From Haberlea rhodopensis (Eukaryota; Streptophyta; Magnoliopsida; Lamiales; Gesneriaceae), in assembly GCA_907163345.1 (NCBI GenBank), contig CAJQUN010000008.1, positions 11,881,691 to 11,945,690 of the forward strand: a DNA stretch of 64,000 nucleotides, written 5' to 3'. Below the pieces are notes generated by a model, which was not told the origin of the DNA, ran no database searches, and saw only the letters and a list, made by a program, of their open reading frames with translations. This document shows, one piece after another, positions 33,277 through 48,200 of this stretch. Positions within the stretch are counted from its first letter, which is position 1. Each line of letters begins with the position of its first letter. The position numbers were made by a program, and so were the translations under genes.

Positions 33277-36200
33277 ATGTCCCGCCAAGCCGCCAAGAGA
33301 CTGATAGGTAATTGGTCCTCGCGGGTGATTTGCCCTAAGCAGCAGCACCACCGCAATTTTGGATCGCCTCCGCCTCCGCCCGCAGTCTTCGTTGATAAGA
33401 GCACCCGCGTCATTTGCCAAGGGATCACCGGAAAGAATGGCACCTTCCACACCGAGCATGCGATCGAATACGGCACCAAAATGGTATTTTATGCTCTGAA
33501 ACTGTCCTTCGCTTTGATTTTTGATGCATTTCTTTTCTTTTTTCACTGTCCTCTGCATAGTTCTTGGTCCACGATGATTTGGTGTTTGTGGATACTCCGA
33601 GAAATGTGATATGTTTCACGTTCGGATGCTGGGAATCGCATGTATGTAAAATTTGTGTCTTGGTCTCTGGGAGCTCGTGAACTTTACTTCCACTGGGATC
33701 ACCATAATAATGTTAGGATAGAGAAATAAAATATACCATAAGTATGAAGTTATTCTGGATTTCTGATGGATGCATGAATAAAGCATATACATACTAGAAG
33801 TTATAAATCTTTGTGTTTTGTGTATATCTATGCTCTGAACCAACGGTGAATGGTCTGGGGTGGAGCTTGAATGACATCCGTATACATATAAATAAACATA
33901 CATAGAAAGCCACACTACTATCGTTCATCTTAATATATTTTCGCAAATCATATTCGACTCGCTGATGATTTTACTCTGTTAAACTTGTGCCATTGGTTTT
34001 CAACATTTGGCATAATGTTACATGGAATTGATTGGATTTTGGGAGTTCAATGAAGATTTTTTATAGATAATTGAATTGACTATTGCAATAATGAAGAATA
34101 GCAGAGTGAAAATTCAATCGTTAAACTAAATTTGCTTGGATAACTTATTTACTTTTTCAGTCACTTTAATTGCACCAATGGTTTTCGCTTTCTGCTTTGA
34201 ATATATTTTATCAAATTATGAACTATTTAAGTCCATGGTGAATATTCTTGACATTTCCCACAAATAATTAAATATTGGTTTTCCATTGATATGGGATGAA
34301 AAGTATGCCTATAAAAACTAGTTTTGCTTCATTGTTCTCATAGATCGATTCTGTTTGTTCATAGGTTGGAGGGGTTACTCCTAAAAAGGGTGGAACAGAG
34401 CACTTGGGGCTTCCTGTTTTCAACTCTGTAGCAGAAGCAAAAGCTGAAACAAAGGCTAATGCATCAGTTATTTATGTCCCTCCATCTTTTGCTGCTAAAG
34501 CTATTATGGAGGCTATGGAGGCTGAACTAGATTTGGTTGTTTGCATAACAGAGGGAATACCACAGCATGATATGGTAATGGACCGATTGCATTTGTTTTG
34601 CGCACTTTCATCTTTCATTTTCAATGAATACATAAAAAAACAATTCTTGAACCATTTCCCCGTATTGATGTTTACCTGTTATGGATCTTTTATGCATTGT
34701 ACACGAATTAGAATTAATCTTATGATAGTGATATACAGGCTAATGATCTTTTGTTAAGAGAGCTTGATGTATTTGACTAAGCATTTTAAAGGAAAGATAA
34801 GGGCATCCATCAGTTATATAATTACATCTATAGAAGATAAACATCCTTTGCGATCTTCTCTGTCGGTCATAAATATTTTAGTGAATATTCCGTATAAAAA
34901 TTTTGGTGTCTTGTGCGTTCATAACAGAACGTAGATGGCAGTGGCCAGCTAACGTGCCTCAACAATCAAGATGTCGTGGCTTGTATACAGACTTTTACTC
35001 TAAGGAATACTGGCTGTATTGGGATTTGTTTGAATTGAGTTCCTATTACGATATATAATCCCAGAAAACAGTTGGTGCTGGAATCGTAGTATTCCAAGAG
35101 ACTATTAGCTGTTTCAGTTTTGTTGTTTGAATCAACTGTTCTATAGTGATGTTATGAGTTCACTTGAAAGGATATATTTTGACATGTGTCGATTTCACAT
35201 TTAATCTGTTGAAAAACACCTGGATCTATCTCAAAACAACTGTGAAGAAAACTGGTTTGACTAGGAAATGTTAGAGCAAAAGTATTGACTTGCACAATGT
35301 ATCTGGCCAACTTAGTGCTGATTGGTCACGTGGTGTGATGTGAAAAGAAGGAGAATGTTTGATAAGTTTATTGCTGAAACCATCGCAAATTAATCTATCG
35401 TCAATGATGAACGAATAAACATGCCAATTACATGGTTCAAAGTTGGTGTTCTAAGATGTGTCCCATCGTTATGCTATCTATGTTATTGATTAAGTCTAGT
35501 GCATGCAATTCATGGACAGTGTTCTACCTCTTTTCCTTGGCTTATATATCTGTTTGATGTTCTTGTTCTTTGAAGGCTTTGTTTTTTTTCTTTCTATTAC
35601 AGGTTCGTGTTAAGGCTGCACTTAATAAGCAATCAAAAACTCGGCTAATTGGTCCAAATTGTCCTGGCATTATCAAGCCTGGGGAGTGCAAAATTGGAAT
35701 TATGCCTGGTTACATACACAAACCAGGACGAATTGGAATTGTTTCACGATCTGGTACATTGACTTATGAAGCGGTGAGATTCATTTCTCTGGGCATTGTT
35801 TAGTTCTTGAAATCTTATTCTTGTCTATGAACTGAGAAAAATCATTTGATTGTCATGGTCAAATGATAAGACAACAATTAATTTTATAATCTAGGAAGAT
35901 CGGTCTTAACCATTCTGTTTTTTAATTGTAGGTTGAACTTTTTATTAAATAATATCCAAATTTCTGGCCTGCCCCATGTTTCTTTTTGTTCGTATTTATG
36001 TTAATTTTATTTTTGAAATACTGCTTGTAACAATGTGGAGTACTTTCTTTTTCTAGGTTTTCCAAACAACTGCGGTGGGGCTTGGGCAGTCAACATGTGT
36101 GGGAATTGGTGGGGATCCTTTCAATGGAACAAATTTTGTTGATTGCATAGAGAAGTTTCTTATGGATCCACAGACAGAAGGTAATTTTGACCCCGTGACC

Positions 36201-39200
36201 AGGTTTCTTTCTTATTTGCAATCTCTCTTTTTTAGATGATTGTCTACTTGATTCTAAGATGCTATCATTATGTTTTTTTCTACAACAAGGAGACGTATGC
36301 TGACATTAGATTTTGGTTGTGATTCTTCATCTGCTATAAGTATTTAACGGCAATTAAGCAACTAAGCTCTCTCCCTTTATCTCCGTTTCTTTTCTTGATG
36401 TACTTGTGTAAAAGGTTCTTAGACAGGTAAGAGTTATTGGGTGACAATTTTGTCAATAATCTAAATTTCAATACCAAACTCAATGCCCTTTCAATAGAAC
36501 ACTTAGTCCATTATATAGTATAAGATTACATGTCACTAAGGTTCTGCCAAATCTGCTAATTACTATATCTATTACAAATCAAATAATATCATATCTAATC
36601 AAATATTATTATATATAGCTAATATCCTTGACACCCCCTCAAATTGATGCAGATGCAGCAGGTCGATAAAAAAAACATCAATTTGTCAATCCAAATAATT
36701 TGTCAATCAACATCCCAGTCGGGCAAATCCGTCGCAAACACTTGTGTAAAATACATCTCGCACCGCGACAAAAGGCTTAAACGCGCTACACCCGTGCAAG
36801 GCTTAAACGCACAACAACCGTCACAATTACCGTGCAAGGCTCAAATGCACAACAACCGTGCAAGGCTAAAACACATAACTACCGTGCAAGGACGCTGCAA
36901 ACTCCGCGGCAAAAGTACCGATAACCACAACAAATCAGAAGAGATGTGGTCAACCAGGTCCCTAAATCGAGCAGAATCCATAAAACGAAGAATCCTTCCG
37001 GAAGAAAAGACAAAGAAGACACCCTGCAACACAGCCACTGCATGCCCGGAACCAGAAATCTCAACACAACTGTCGCTCAGAACCGCCTTACGCCTGAACA
37101 CAGAAACACAAAACCCTAAAGTGCGAGACAAACAATAAGACAGAAATCCGATGAAGAGAAAAAAATCGCAAAAGTGAAAAGTTGACTGTGAAGAGATGAA
37201 ATCAACAACAAAAAATGGACAAAGACCCATGAAGATGACAAACCCTAGCAGCCGTCGACAGGGTTGAAACCTACGTCGCCTCTAGGGTTTGCAGCGGTCG
37301 AAGGTGAAAGAAACTTCAAAAATAATTTTGGCTTTGATACCATGACAGTAATCTAAATCTCAATACCAAACTCAATGTCCTTTCAATAGAGCACTTAGTC
37401 AATTATATAGAATAAGATTACATGTCTAATAATCAACTTAAGAATCCCTGAGATTCTGTCAAATCTGTTAATTATCATATTTATTACAAATAAAAAAATA
37501 TCATATCAAATCAAATATTATTATATATATCTAATATCCTTGACAAATTTGTTGCCAAGTATCTGTGAGCGTATCGCATTTCACTTTGTATGTTCTCTTT
37601 TAATTTCCTACCTCTTTGACGAGGAATTACTTTTTATCGCCTTGAACAATTAGGTATTTCAACTTTGTGCAAGGGAGAAATCAAACACAATGTGAAAAAA
37701 AATTAAAGTTGTGCAAGTGACGAGATTTCAGCTACATCTTCTGCAGTAATTGTTTTCTTCAAATAAAGAGATGCTCAGTGCACTTTACTTTGTTCTTGTA
37801 TGACATACTGGATTAGATGGAAACATTGTTATGCACTTCTTGTCATTTGAGGTGTGAAAAGTTCTTAGCTGAACATTACGTGATTAAATCATCGGCAAGA
37901 AAAAGGCCAATAAGTCATTTGAAAAGTTTATTCTTTTCTTATGTTGTTGATACAACAACTACTAAGCCTTTAATGCCAAATAATGGTGGTAGGATACATG
38001 AATAATAGAGAGAATCAAGTCAGGCCGGACAGTTGCGTCAGTCTTCTCCAAGTGCTTCTATTGGTCAAAATATCCTCTTTAGTCCCCTTGAACTCGAAGC
38101 CTTTGCGTATAATTTCGAGTCATGTCTTCTTCGGTCTTTGCGTATATTTTCTTATATTGTTGATAACGAAATAAAATGCTGCTTCTTAATGACCTTTGGC
38201 TAAGCCTTGCATTCTCATGGTAAAAAACCATTATAAACTGATGCATCTACATAACCCTCACTTTTACTTTCTCTTGAAAAGTTTTATTGGTTCTTGAATA
38301 AATTATGCACCAGATTAATATATAAGAAAATGGCCTTAGTACCTGTTCGTATACATAAACTATGGCATAAAAAAAGCACCTTATTGATCTCGGCTAAATT
38401 ACAAAAGAGCATGTAAGAAAAACGGTTTCGACCAGACATTTTTTCTATCGAAACACATTCCTGGTATGATCAGGAGCGAGCCTCGACAAAAAATTGAAAA
38501 TTCTTTGGTTTGAAAGAATAGAATCTTCCATTCGTTGCCAACATAAACAGGAATTAACCTACTTCCTCTCTCATAATTCTGAACTGTCATGTCATAAGCA
38601 TATGAATGAGTTCTAATAATTCTCCATCATTTTCGTGAATGTATCAGAATTTGATTTTGGCAAATTAGACACAACTTGTCAATGTTTTGCCATTGTTACC
38701 ACATGTTTGATGGAGGGCTCAATCCATTCAAACACTTCTCAGTTTGTATTCAATTAGTTTGAGGTTGTAAACAAAACCCGGTAGTTTCATAACAAGCCTT
38801 AATTTCATCAATGTGATATTGTTTAAGAAATTACCTTATGCATGCTATCTTTTGTATTGGAGGAACTAGAAGCTTCAATATAACATTCTCGGGAATTTTG
38901 AGGATGCCACTGCCAGTTTTGCTTTAAATTTGATTAGTACTTGCATAATGAGCTGCAGACATTCTGGCATTACTTCCTCATCCTTGGCTTGAACCTTATC
39001 CCCCCCAACCCAACTAATGAATCATATGATTCCTCATAATAAATGGGTCCAATGATGAATCAGGAGTGATTGTCATCTTGAACGTCAATTGGCTAAGCAC
39101 TTTGTGCTACCAGGATCTGGTCTGCAACAATTGGAACCTTGTTTTGTAAAACTGTTGGCTGACTCCTTTATGGATCCGCTCATAATGAAAAAACCTTCAT

Positions 39201-42200
39201 TCCCTTCTTGGGGACTCATTGCCGTGTGGTTGTAAAAGGTAGCAAGAATTTGGACTTGTGCCATCCCTTGTTTTTCAGGGTCTGTAACTGTTGAATCAGA
39301 CTTATAATAGATTCCATTGATAATGTAAACTACCGAATTGGGGAGAAAGTGAAACAGAATTTTATTCAATAAATCTGTACAATACTCCTCTACCAAGAGT
39401 CCCAAATAAATATAGGTCTTTAACAAATCAAATCAAATCTAAAAGATACTAATCAATATCTAAAAGATACTAATCAAATCTATAAGATATCTTTGAGACA
39501 TCTTTCCCTATAAAATCAAATATACATTCAAATTAGGATTAAATCCTATCTTATCGACACTCCCCCTCAAGTTGGTATGAAAACATCTATCATTCTCAAC
39601 TTGGTAACTTGATCTTCAAATACTTGTTTTGATAACCCTTTGGTTAGAACATCAGCAACTTGTAATGAGCTCGGAACAAAGGGAATGCATAACAATCCTT
39701 CTTCAATCTTCTCTTTGATGAAGTGCTTGTCAATTTCAATGTGCTTGGTTCTTTCATGTAAAACAGGATTATGCACAATACTGATTGCTGCTTTATTATC
39801 ACAGTAGAGCTTTAATGGAGGGTCGAAGGTCTTATGTAGTTCTTCCATCACTTTTTTTAACCACACTACCTCACACACCCCTTGAGCCATAGCTCTGAAC
39901 TCAGCTTCTGCACTACTTCTAGCAACAACATTCTGCTTCTTGCTTCTCCATGTTACCAAATTACCCTACACGAATGTACAGTAGCCGGTGGTAGATCGTC
40001 GATCAGTGACTGATCCTGCCCAATCTGCATCAGTGTATACCTCTATATTCCTTTTATTATTTTTTTCAAAGAACAGACCTTTGCCAGGAGTTCCTTTCGG
40101 ATACCTCAGAATACGATATGCAGCTTCAAGATGCTCTGCATATGGTGAGTGCATAAACTGGCTTACCATACTTACTGCGAACGCAATGTCGGGCCGAGTG
40201 TGGGACAAATAAATTAGCTTCCCAACTAGTCTTTGATATCTTCCTATATCAACCGGAACACCATCTCTGATATCTCCTAATTTTTTGTTAACCTCGGTTG
40301 GAGTGTCTGATGGTTTGCATCCACTCATCCCAGTTTTTTTTAGGAGATCTAAAATATATTTCCTCTGAGAGACTGTTATTCCTCTTTTTGACCTAGCCAC
40401 CTCCATTCCAAGAAAATATTTCAGTTGTCCCAAATCTTTCATCTCAAATTCGGTTGCCAGCTGCTTCTTTAACCTATTCATCTCTGTGGTGTCATCCCCT
40501 GTTAGTATAATATCATCAACATAGACAATTAAAATAGATATCTTGTTAGAATCTGATTTCTTTGTAAAGAGTGTGTGATCAGATTGTCCTTGGGAGTAGC
40601 CCTGGCTTTTAACACATCTTGTGAACCTTTCAAACCATGCTCTAGGAGATTGTTTTAGTCCATACAGAGATTTTTTCAACCTGCATACCTTAGATCCAAA
40701 TTCACTAGTGTAACCAGGTGGTGAATCCATATATATTTCTTCTTCCAACTCTCCATTCAAAAAAGCATTTTTTACATCAAGTTGAACAAGTGGCCAATCT
40801 AGGTTAGCAGCTACTGATAAAATGACCCGCACTGTATTGAGTTTCGCTACTGGGGAGAATGTGTCAGTGTAATCTACCCCATAGGTTTGTGTGAATCCCT
40901 TGGCAACTAGGCGAGCTTTGTATCTCTCTAACGATCCATCAGAGTTATACTTCGTAGTAAAAACCCACTTACATCCTACAACAGGCTTACCAGTAGGCAA
41001 ATTAGCCTTCTCCCAAGTGGCGTTCTTTTCCAGAGCATTCATCTCTTCTTGAATTGCTTCCTTCCACTTAGGAATTGCAAGAGCCTCCTGTACAGTGTTT
41101 GGGATACTAACAGAGTCTATTTGAGAGATTAGTGCAGTATAGGAAGGTGAAAGATTTTTATATGATATGAAATTGGAGAGAGGGTGCTTTGTGCAGGTTC
41201 GAACCCCTTTCCTCTTGGCAATAGGTAATTCCATTTCATTAGGAATTGAATGGTATGTACCTGGATTTGGAGTTTCAGGAATGTTTGTGACTTCATCGAT
41301 TGTCTCAGGATTAGGCCCTGGAGTTAAATCATGGTTTGGTAACGAGATATTGTCTCCCCCTTTCTTTGTACCTTTCCTCCTGGTATAGACAATATCTTGT
41401 CTCTGGTGTATTTCTCCTAGAGACGACTTGTTAAGATTGTTCCCTGTTTCAAAATCGATTTGAAAATTGGTATTGTTTAAAAAATCATCTTCATTAGTAC
41501 GTTCCCCCTGAAGATGAAAGTCCTGGCCTTCAAAGAAGGTGACATCCATAGAGATAAAAAATTTTTTGGAGGAAGGATCAAAGCATTTGTATCCACGCTG
41601 CGTGGCCGGATACCCAACAAAAATGCATTTAATGGCTTTGGGAGAGAGTTTAGAAATGGTCGAGTCATGGACATGGACAAACGCTGTACTGCCAAAATTT
41701 TTTAGAGGGATATCAGTAATCAACCTGGACGTGGGAAACGATTTTTTAAACACAGCGAGGGGGGTCTGAAAGTCCAGCGTTCGAGATGGTAATCTGTTAA
41801 TTAAAAAAGCTGCTGTAAGAACAGCCTCTCCCCAAAGATAACTTGGAACTTTAGTATGAAAACTAATCGCCCGAGCAACTTCGAGAAGATGGCGATTCTT
41901 ACGCTCAGCCACCCCATTTTGTTGAGGTGTATGGGGGCATGAGCGTTGGTGCACAATGCCAGTTTGAGTAAAAAAATCCCCCAAGTTATGATTAAAAAAT
42001 TCGGTGCCATTATCACTGCGAAAGATCTTGATATTTGTATTAAACTGAGTCTGAATCATTTTGTAAAAGTTTTTAAATACCAACCCAACATCAGACTTAC
42101 TATGTATCAAAAAAACCCAGGTCATCCGAGTGTGATCATCAATAAACGTTATAAACCACCTTTTGTGAGAGATAGTTTGAATTTGACAAGGGCCCCATAC

Positions 42201-45200
42201 ATCACTATGAATTAATGTGAATGGAGACGATGGTCTATATTTTTGAGACGGAAAACTAGAACGATGGTGCTTAGCCAATTCACACGAGGCACAACAGAAA
42301 GTAGAAAGTAACGTTTTATTGATGCAAAACTTGGGAAATAATTTTTGTAAATACGAAATGTGCGGATGACCTAAACGACAATGCCATAACATAATGTCAT
42401 TAATACTAGAAGAAGAGACAAAATTAAGACAGGGCGTATTATCCAGGCCTGCCAGGAGGGAGGTAGCATCGAAAAGGTAGAGACCATGATCTTGTCTAGC
42501 ACTGCCAATCATCTTCCCCGAGACCAAGTCCTGAAAGTCACAATGAGAAGAGGAAAACACAATACGACAGTTAAGATCATGAGTGAATTTGCTAATCGAC
42601 AGGAGATTATAAGTAAGGAGTGGCACATGCAAGACATTGGTAAGGGAATACTTGGAAGAAATAACTATGGAACCCTTCCCCGCGACTGGAGCAAGAGAAC
42701 CTCGGCTATTTTTACCCGTTGGTTCCCAGCACACGGGACATAGGATGAGAACAAGAGTGAGGACCCTGTCATGTGATCCGTAGCACCTGAATCTAAGATC
42801 CAAACGCTGTTAGAAGGGGAATAAGCTACATTAGCACACGATATACCTGTCTGGGCGAAAGAACATGAAGGAGGGGAATGAGGCTTGGCTGATTGGGAAC
42901 CAAACAACTTGTACAGGTGGTCAAGCTGATCCTTAGTGAATGGCAGAGACTCAGATGTAGATGATTGAGGGCTGAAGTCGATGGTGCTTGATTGAAGAGC
43001 GTGACTGCCCTTGGTATGTTTGCTGTAGGTTTCGGATTTTTTGTTCAAGTGAGGTGGACGTCCATGAATCTCCCAACACGTTTCAATGGTATGCCACGGC
43101 TTTTTACACTTCTCACACACCGGGCGTTTCTTGCCATCTCTACGGCCATTATCAAAGCGGAAGTCCCGACTGACCATTGCAGACCCCTTGACAGCCGGAG
43201 GTGGTGAATCACGCTTGAACATCACAAGACGGCGAGCCTCTTCGCTTCGAATTTCCGAGAAGACTTCACGAATGCTTGGTAAAGGCTTTCGTCCCAAGAT
43301 TCGTCCACGAACCTCATCCAAATCTCGATGAAGACCGGCAAGGAAAACAAACACTCGACTACATTCAATCTTCTGCTTGTATCGGGTGCTATCTTTTGGG
43401 TTTTCCCATTCGTCCATGTCGAGGAGATCAAGTTCTTGCCAAATCACCATTAACTCATTATAATAAGAAGTGACATCACGACCACCTTGTGTGATCTGCC
43501 ACATTTGTGAGTTCATACTTACTCTGATTCTCTAAATCAGAGTAAGTATCACGAACAGCGATCCATACGTCGTGAGCAGTGGGAAGGAACAGAAAAGGCT
43601 TCCCAACCAATGGTTCCATGCTATTAAGTAACCATGCCAACACCATGGAGTTTTCCGAACGCCACTGGCTGTATTTCGGGTCATCGGAAGAGGGTGGTTC
43701 GGGCTTACCGGTGAGGTACAAGTCGACCCTTACCATCGATGACAAGACGCACGGACTGTGCCCATTCGAGGTAATAACGGCGATTGAATTTGTGGATTGT
43801 GAAGTGTAGGGAATTATCGGACATAAGGAGTCCAGTAGTATGGGTGGTGCCACCGCCTGTGGACGCCTGACCGCTGCTACTGGACGAAGAGGAGGTATGG
43901 CCGATGCCAGCCATTATTTGTATGAAGAATTAGGATCGAAGCACGGCTGGCTCTGATACCATGTAAACTACCGAATTGGGGAGAAAGTGAAACAGAATTT
44001 TATTCAATAAATCTGTACAATACTCCTCTACTAAGAGTCCCAAATAAATATAGGTCTTTAACAAATCAAATCAAATCTAAAAGATATCTAAAAGATACTA
44101 ATCAAATCTATAAGATATCTTTGAGATATCTTTCCCTATAAAATCAAATATACATTCAAATTAGGATTAAATCCTATCTTATCGACATATAACATCTTCA
44201 AAAACACAAAAATTGCCAATTTTGTGTTCCATGCATTTGAGATATTTTGCTGCTATTTCTTTGGCAGCAACTAAGAAATTTTTCAAGAAGGCGTTCCTTT
44301 TTTATTTTTTGGAAAATTCACAGTTTTGGTACTCAATTTGTTGACTACTGTATATTATGGTAATGACTTCTGCCGAGTCAGTTAATTGCTGCCAAAGAAA
44401 TAGCAGCTAATCCGATATTCTATCTTAAAATAGTACTATAGTGGGAAATTAATAATTGGTGGTTTGGGTTCTTACTCTCGTCTCACTTATTCTTTTTTTT
44501 ATTTATACTAGTGTCTTTATGCGGTTCCACTTTTCCTTGGCCTTTTTGGTTAAATTGAGATTTCTGGAGAGTGAGATACTGTTGCTTAATTTACTTTTCT
44601 TCACATTTCAGGAATTGTTCTTATTGGTGAGATTGGTGGCACCGCCGAGGAGGATGCTGCGGCGCTTATAAAGGTTAGGACTTGCCTTACAACTGTATGA
44701 TCATTTGAAAAGAACAGCCGGTGACAAGTTCCGATTGGATGTGTAATGAAATTTGGTGTCACTTGTATTATTTTGGTATGCACCTTGAAAAGTTTCGTGA
44801 TAAAGTTTGTAATCCTCCTGGATTTATTCACAGACACTTCATAATTTTCAGCGCCTTTAATTGATAGTCAGGGATACAAATATTTAGTCACATACTCACA
44901 TTGAGTATGTGAGTGTATTGCCCCCAGTATACCTGGATCTCTCACATTTTTCGAACTGTAAAATCCTCTTTTACATCATTTATGCTAATTCTTGCTCTTA
45001 AAGTTGTAGACATCTGTCCTTTAACTATGCCCATAATCAACCTAATTTGTCTAATCTCCACTGTTTTGTCGAATTTTTATCAGTGAGACAAGAAATAAGC
45101 TACCTTTAGGTTGCACAACTAGTAACTGTCAAGAAATAAGCTTCCTTGAGGTTGCACCTTCAAGAGTTTTTCAACATCTTAATGCTTTGTACTTGATATT

Positions 45201-48200
45201 GGATTGTTTGTTCAATGTCATTATGGTTCCGATGAAAGAAAAAAAAATACAGAGAAAAGACCTTTATCCATCAAATGTTACACTCTGGCATCTAAACCTT
45301 AGGATGTTTCTCTCCCAAGTCCAGACATTCCCCAAACAACAACAACAACAACAACTAAGCCTTTAATCCCAATGAATTAGGGTAGGCTACATAAACAATA
45401 GAGAAAATCAAGTCGGGTCGGACACATGCGTCAGTCTTCTCCAAATGCTTCTATCGGTCAACATATATTCTGTAATCCCCTTGTACTCCAAGCCTTTGCG
45501 TATAACTTCGAGCCATGCCTTCTTCGGTCGTCCTCTCGCCCTCGTGAACTTGCCGAAATCTATGGACTCCACTCGAAGCACAGGTGCACTGCTGGGCCTA
45601 CGTCGAACATGACCAAACCAATGTAAGCGGCTTTCTTGCATCTTCTCTTCTATACAAGCTACACCTGCTTTAGCTCGAATATCTTCGTTCCTTATTTTAT
45701 CTCTCTGGTCTTATCGCACATCCAACAAAGCATACACATATCTGCCACACTCATCTTTTGGATGTCATTCCTCTTGGGTGCCCAACATTCCTTTCCATAC
45801 AACATTGCGGGTCTAACGGCGGTTCTATAAAACTTTCCCTTCATTTCAGCTGGATATTACCATGGCATAGAACTCCGGTGGTGTGTCTCCATTTCAACCA
45901 GCCAGCCTGAATCCTGTGGTTAACGTCAATGTCAATCTCTCCATCCTTTTGGATAACTGAACCTAAGTATCGAAGCTTGCTGCTCATCGATACCTCTTGA
46001 CCACCGAGTGCTACAACACCGGAATCTCGAAAGGTACGACCACTAAATCTGCACTCCATATATTCCGTTTAGACCTACTTAGTCTAAAACCCTTTGATTT
46101 CAACGTCTTTCTCCATATCCCTGCCATTGTCACGTCGATAAACACAACATCATCAGCAAAAAGTATGTTCCAAGGTAATTCAGTCTGGATGTCTTTTGTT
46201 ATCTCACCCATCACTAGGGCGAACAGGAAATGACTTAAAGCTGACCCTTGATGCAATCCAATAGTGATCGAGAACTCACATTTCACCCCACTGCACGTTC
46301 TCACATTGGATGCTATTTCGCCGTTCATGTCCTTGATTATATTGACATACTTGATGTAAACTTTTTTCTTCATCAAAACCCACCATAATATCTTCCTTGG
46401 TACTTTATCGTAGGCCTTCTCCAAGTCTATAAAGATCATATGCAGATCGTTACTCCTCTCACGATAGCGCTTGACAAGTTGAAGTAAATGGATAGCTTCC
46501 GTAGTTGACCGTCCTGGCATGAACCCAAATTGGTTCTCCGATATCTTAACCTCCCTCCATAAACGACATTCAATTATCCTCTCCCAAAGCTTCATTGTGT
46601 GACACATGAGTTTTATACCACGATAGTTGGTGCAACTCTGAATGTCACCCCTGTTCTTATAGATAAGGATGATAGTACTCTTTCTCCATTTATTTGGAAT
46701 TTTGTTACTCCTCCAAATCTTGTTAAATAGATTTGTTAGCCACTTTATCCCCGTCGGTCCTAAAAATCTCCATACTTGAATATGGATTCCATCAGGACCA
46801 ACTGCTCTTCGTGCTTTCATTTTGTTCAAAGCTTCTTTAACCTCATATTCTCTAATTCTGCAAGTAAACTCACGGTTTATATCATGTTGATGGACGTTAA
46901 GATCACTTAAATCTTGGCTAAAGCCACCGTTGAACAAACTGTTAAAATAATTCTTCTATCTTGTTTTGATGTCTTCATCTCTAGCCAAGACTTTATGGTT
47001 CTCATCTTTTATGCATTTCACTGCAAATAAATCTCGTCTTCCTCTCCCTCGATCGGGCAATCTGTTTATCGTACACTTCTTTGTAGACTTTAGCTCTAGC
47101 ATCTCGAACCGCTGTCTTCGCTTCTTTTTTGGAAAGCTTATACCTTTCGAAGGTTGCCCCATTGTTGTTCTTATTCAGCTCTCTGTAAGCATCCCTCTTG
47201 CTTCGGATAACCTTCTTTACGTCTTCATTCCACCATGATGCGTCCTTACCTGGTGGAACATATCCTCTTGACTCACCAATGAGCTCTTTAGCTACCATCT
47301 TAATGCCACGAACCGTTTTGTTCCAGGTGGTATCAAGATCATCTCTTGGCTTCCAATTAACTTCATCGCCTGCCTTATCTACAAAAGCTCCTAAGTTACC
47401 TTCTTTTAACCGTCACCATTTAATTCTAGGTTCTAACTTATGCTTAATTCTAGTAGCCCTATTCTTAATTCTAACATCTGGAACTAAAAGTCGGTGTTGG
47501 GTAACAACACTCTTTCCTGGAATTACCTTACAGTCCAAGCATTTAACTCTATCTATCTTTCTAGCCAAAAAGAAATCTATTTGGGTTGCACTAGACTTAC
47601 TTCTAAAAGTAACTAGATGAGAGGACCTCTTCTTGAACCAAGTATTCGCTAGGACTAAGTCATATGACATGGCAAAATCCAAAAGCGAATTACCTGCGGC
47701 GTTTCTGTCCCCAAAGCCATAAACACTCTCATAACCATCCCTATCAGAACCTACGTGCCCATTGAAATCTCCCCCGATGAAGATTTTCGTATTAAGAGGT
47801 ATTCCTTACACCACGTCGTCTAGATCTTCCCAAAATTTTCGTTTAATAGCCCCTCCAGACCAATTTGGGGTGTATATGCACTAATGATATTAAAAATATC
47901 ATTTTTTTAAACTAGCTTAACTAATATTACCCTATCTCCATTCCTCCTAACTTCAACTACATACTTGAGTAGTTTATTTTTTACGATTACACCTACCCCA
48001 TTACGATTCTTATCATTACCTTTGCACCAAAGTTTATTGCCCCAAGGAGCTATAGTTCTGGCTTTCTCACCTACCTATTTGGTCTCCTACATATACATAA
48101 TACTAATTTTTCTTCTACTCATAGCCTCTACTAACTTTGCTAATCTACTGGTAAGGGAACCTACATTCCAAGAGGCTAAAAGAATCATATGGTCTTGGTT

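Noticed and set aside
36644..37138. 164-codon plus-strand ORF in the TRIM
   Set aside because: Low-complexity Q/N/K-rich, spans internal tandem repeats, and runs opposite to the element's PBS/PPT orientation.
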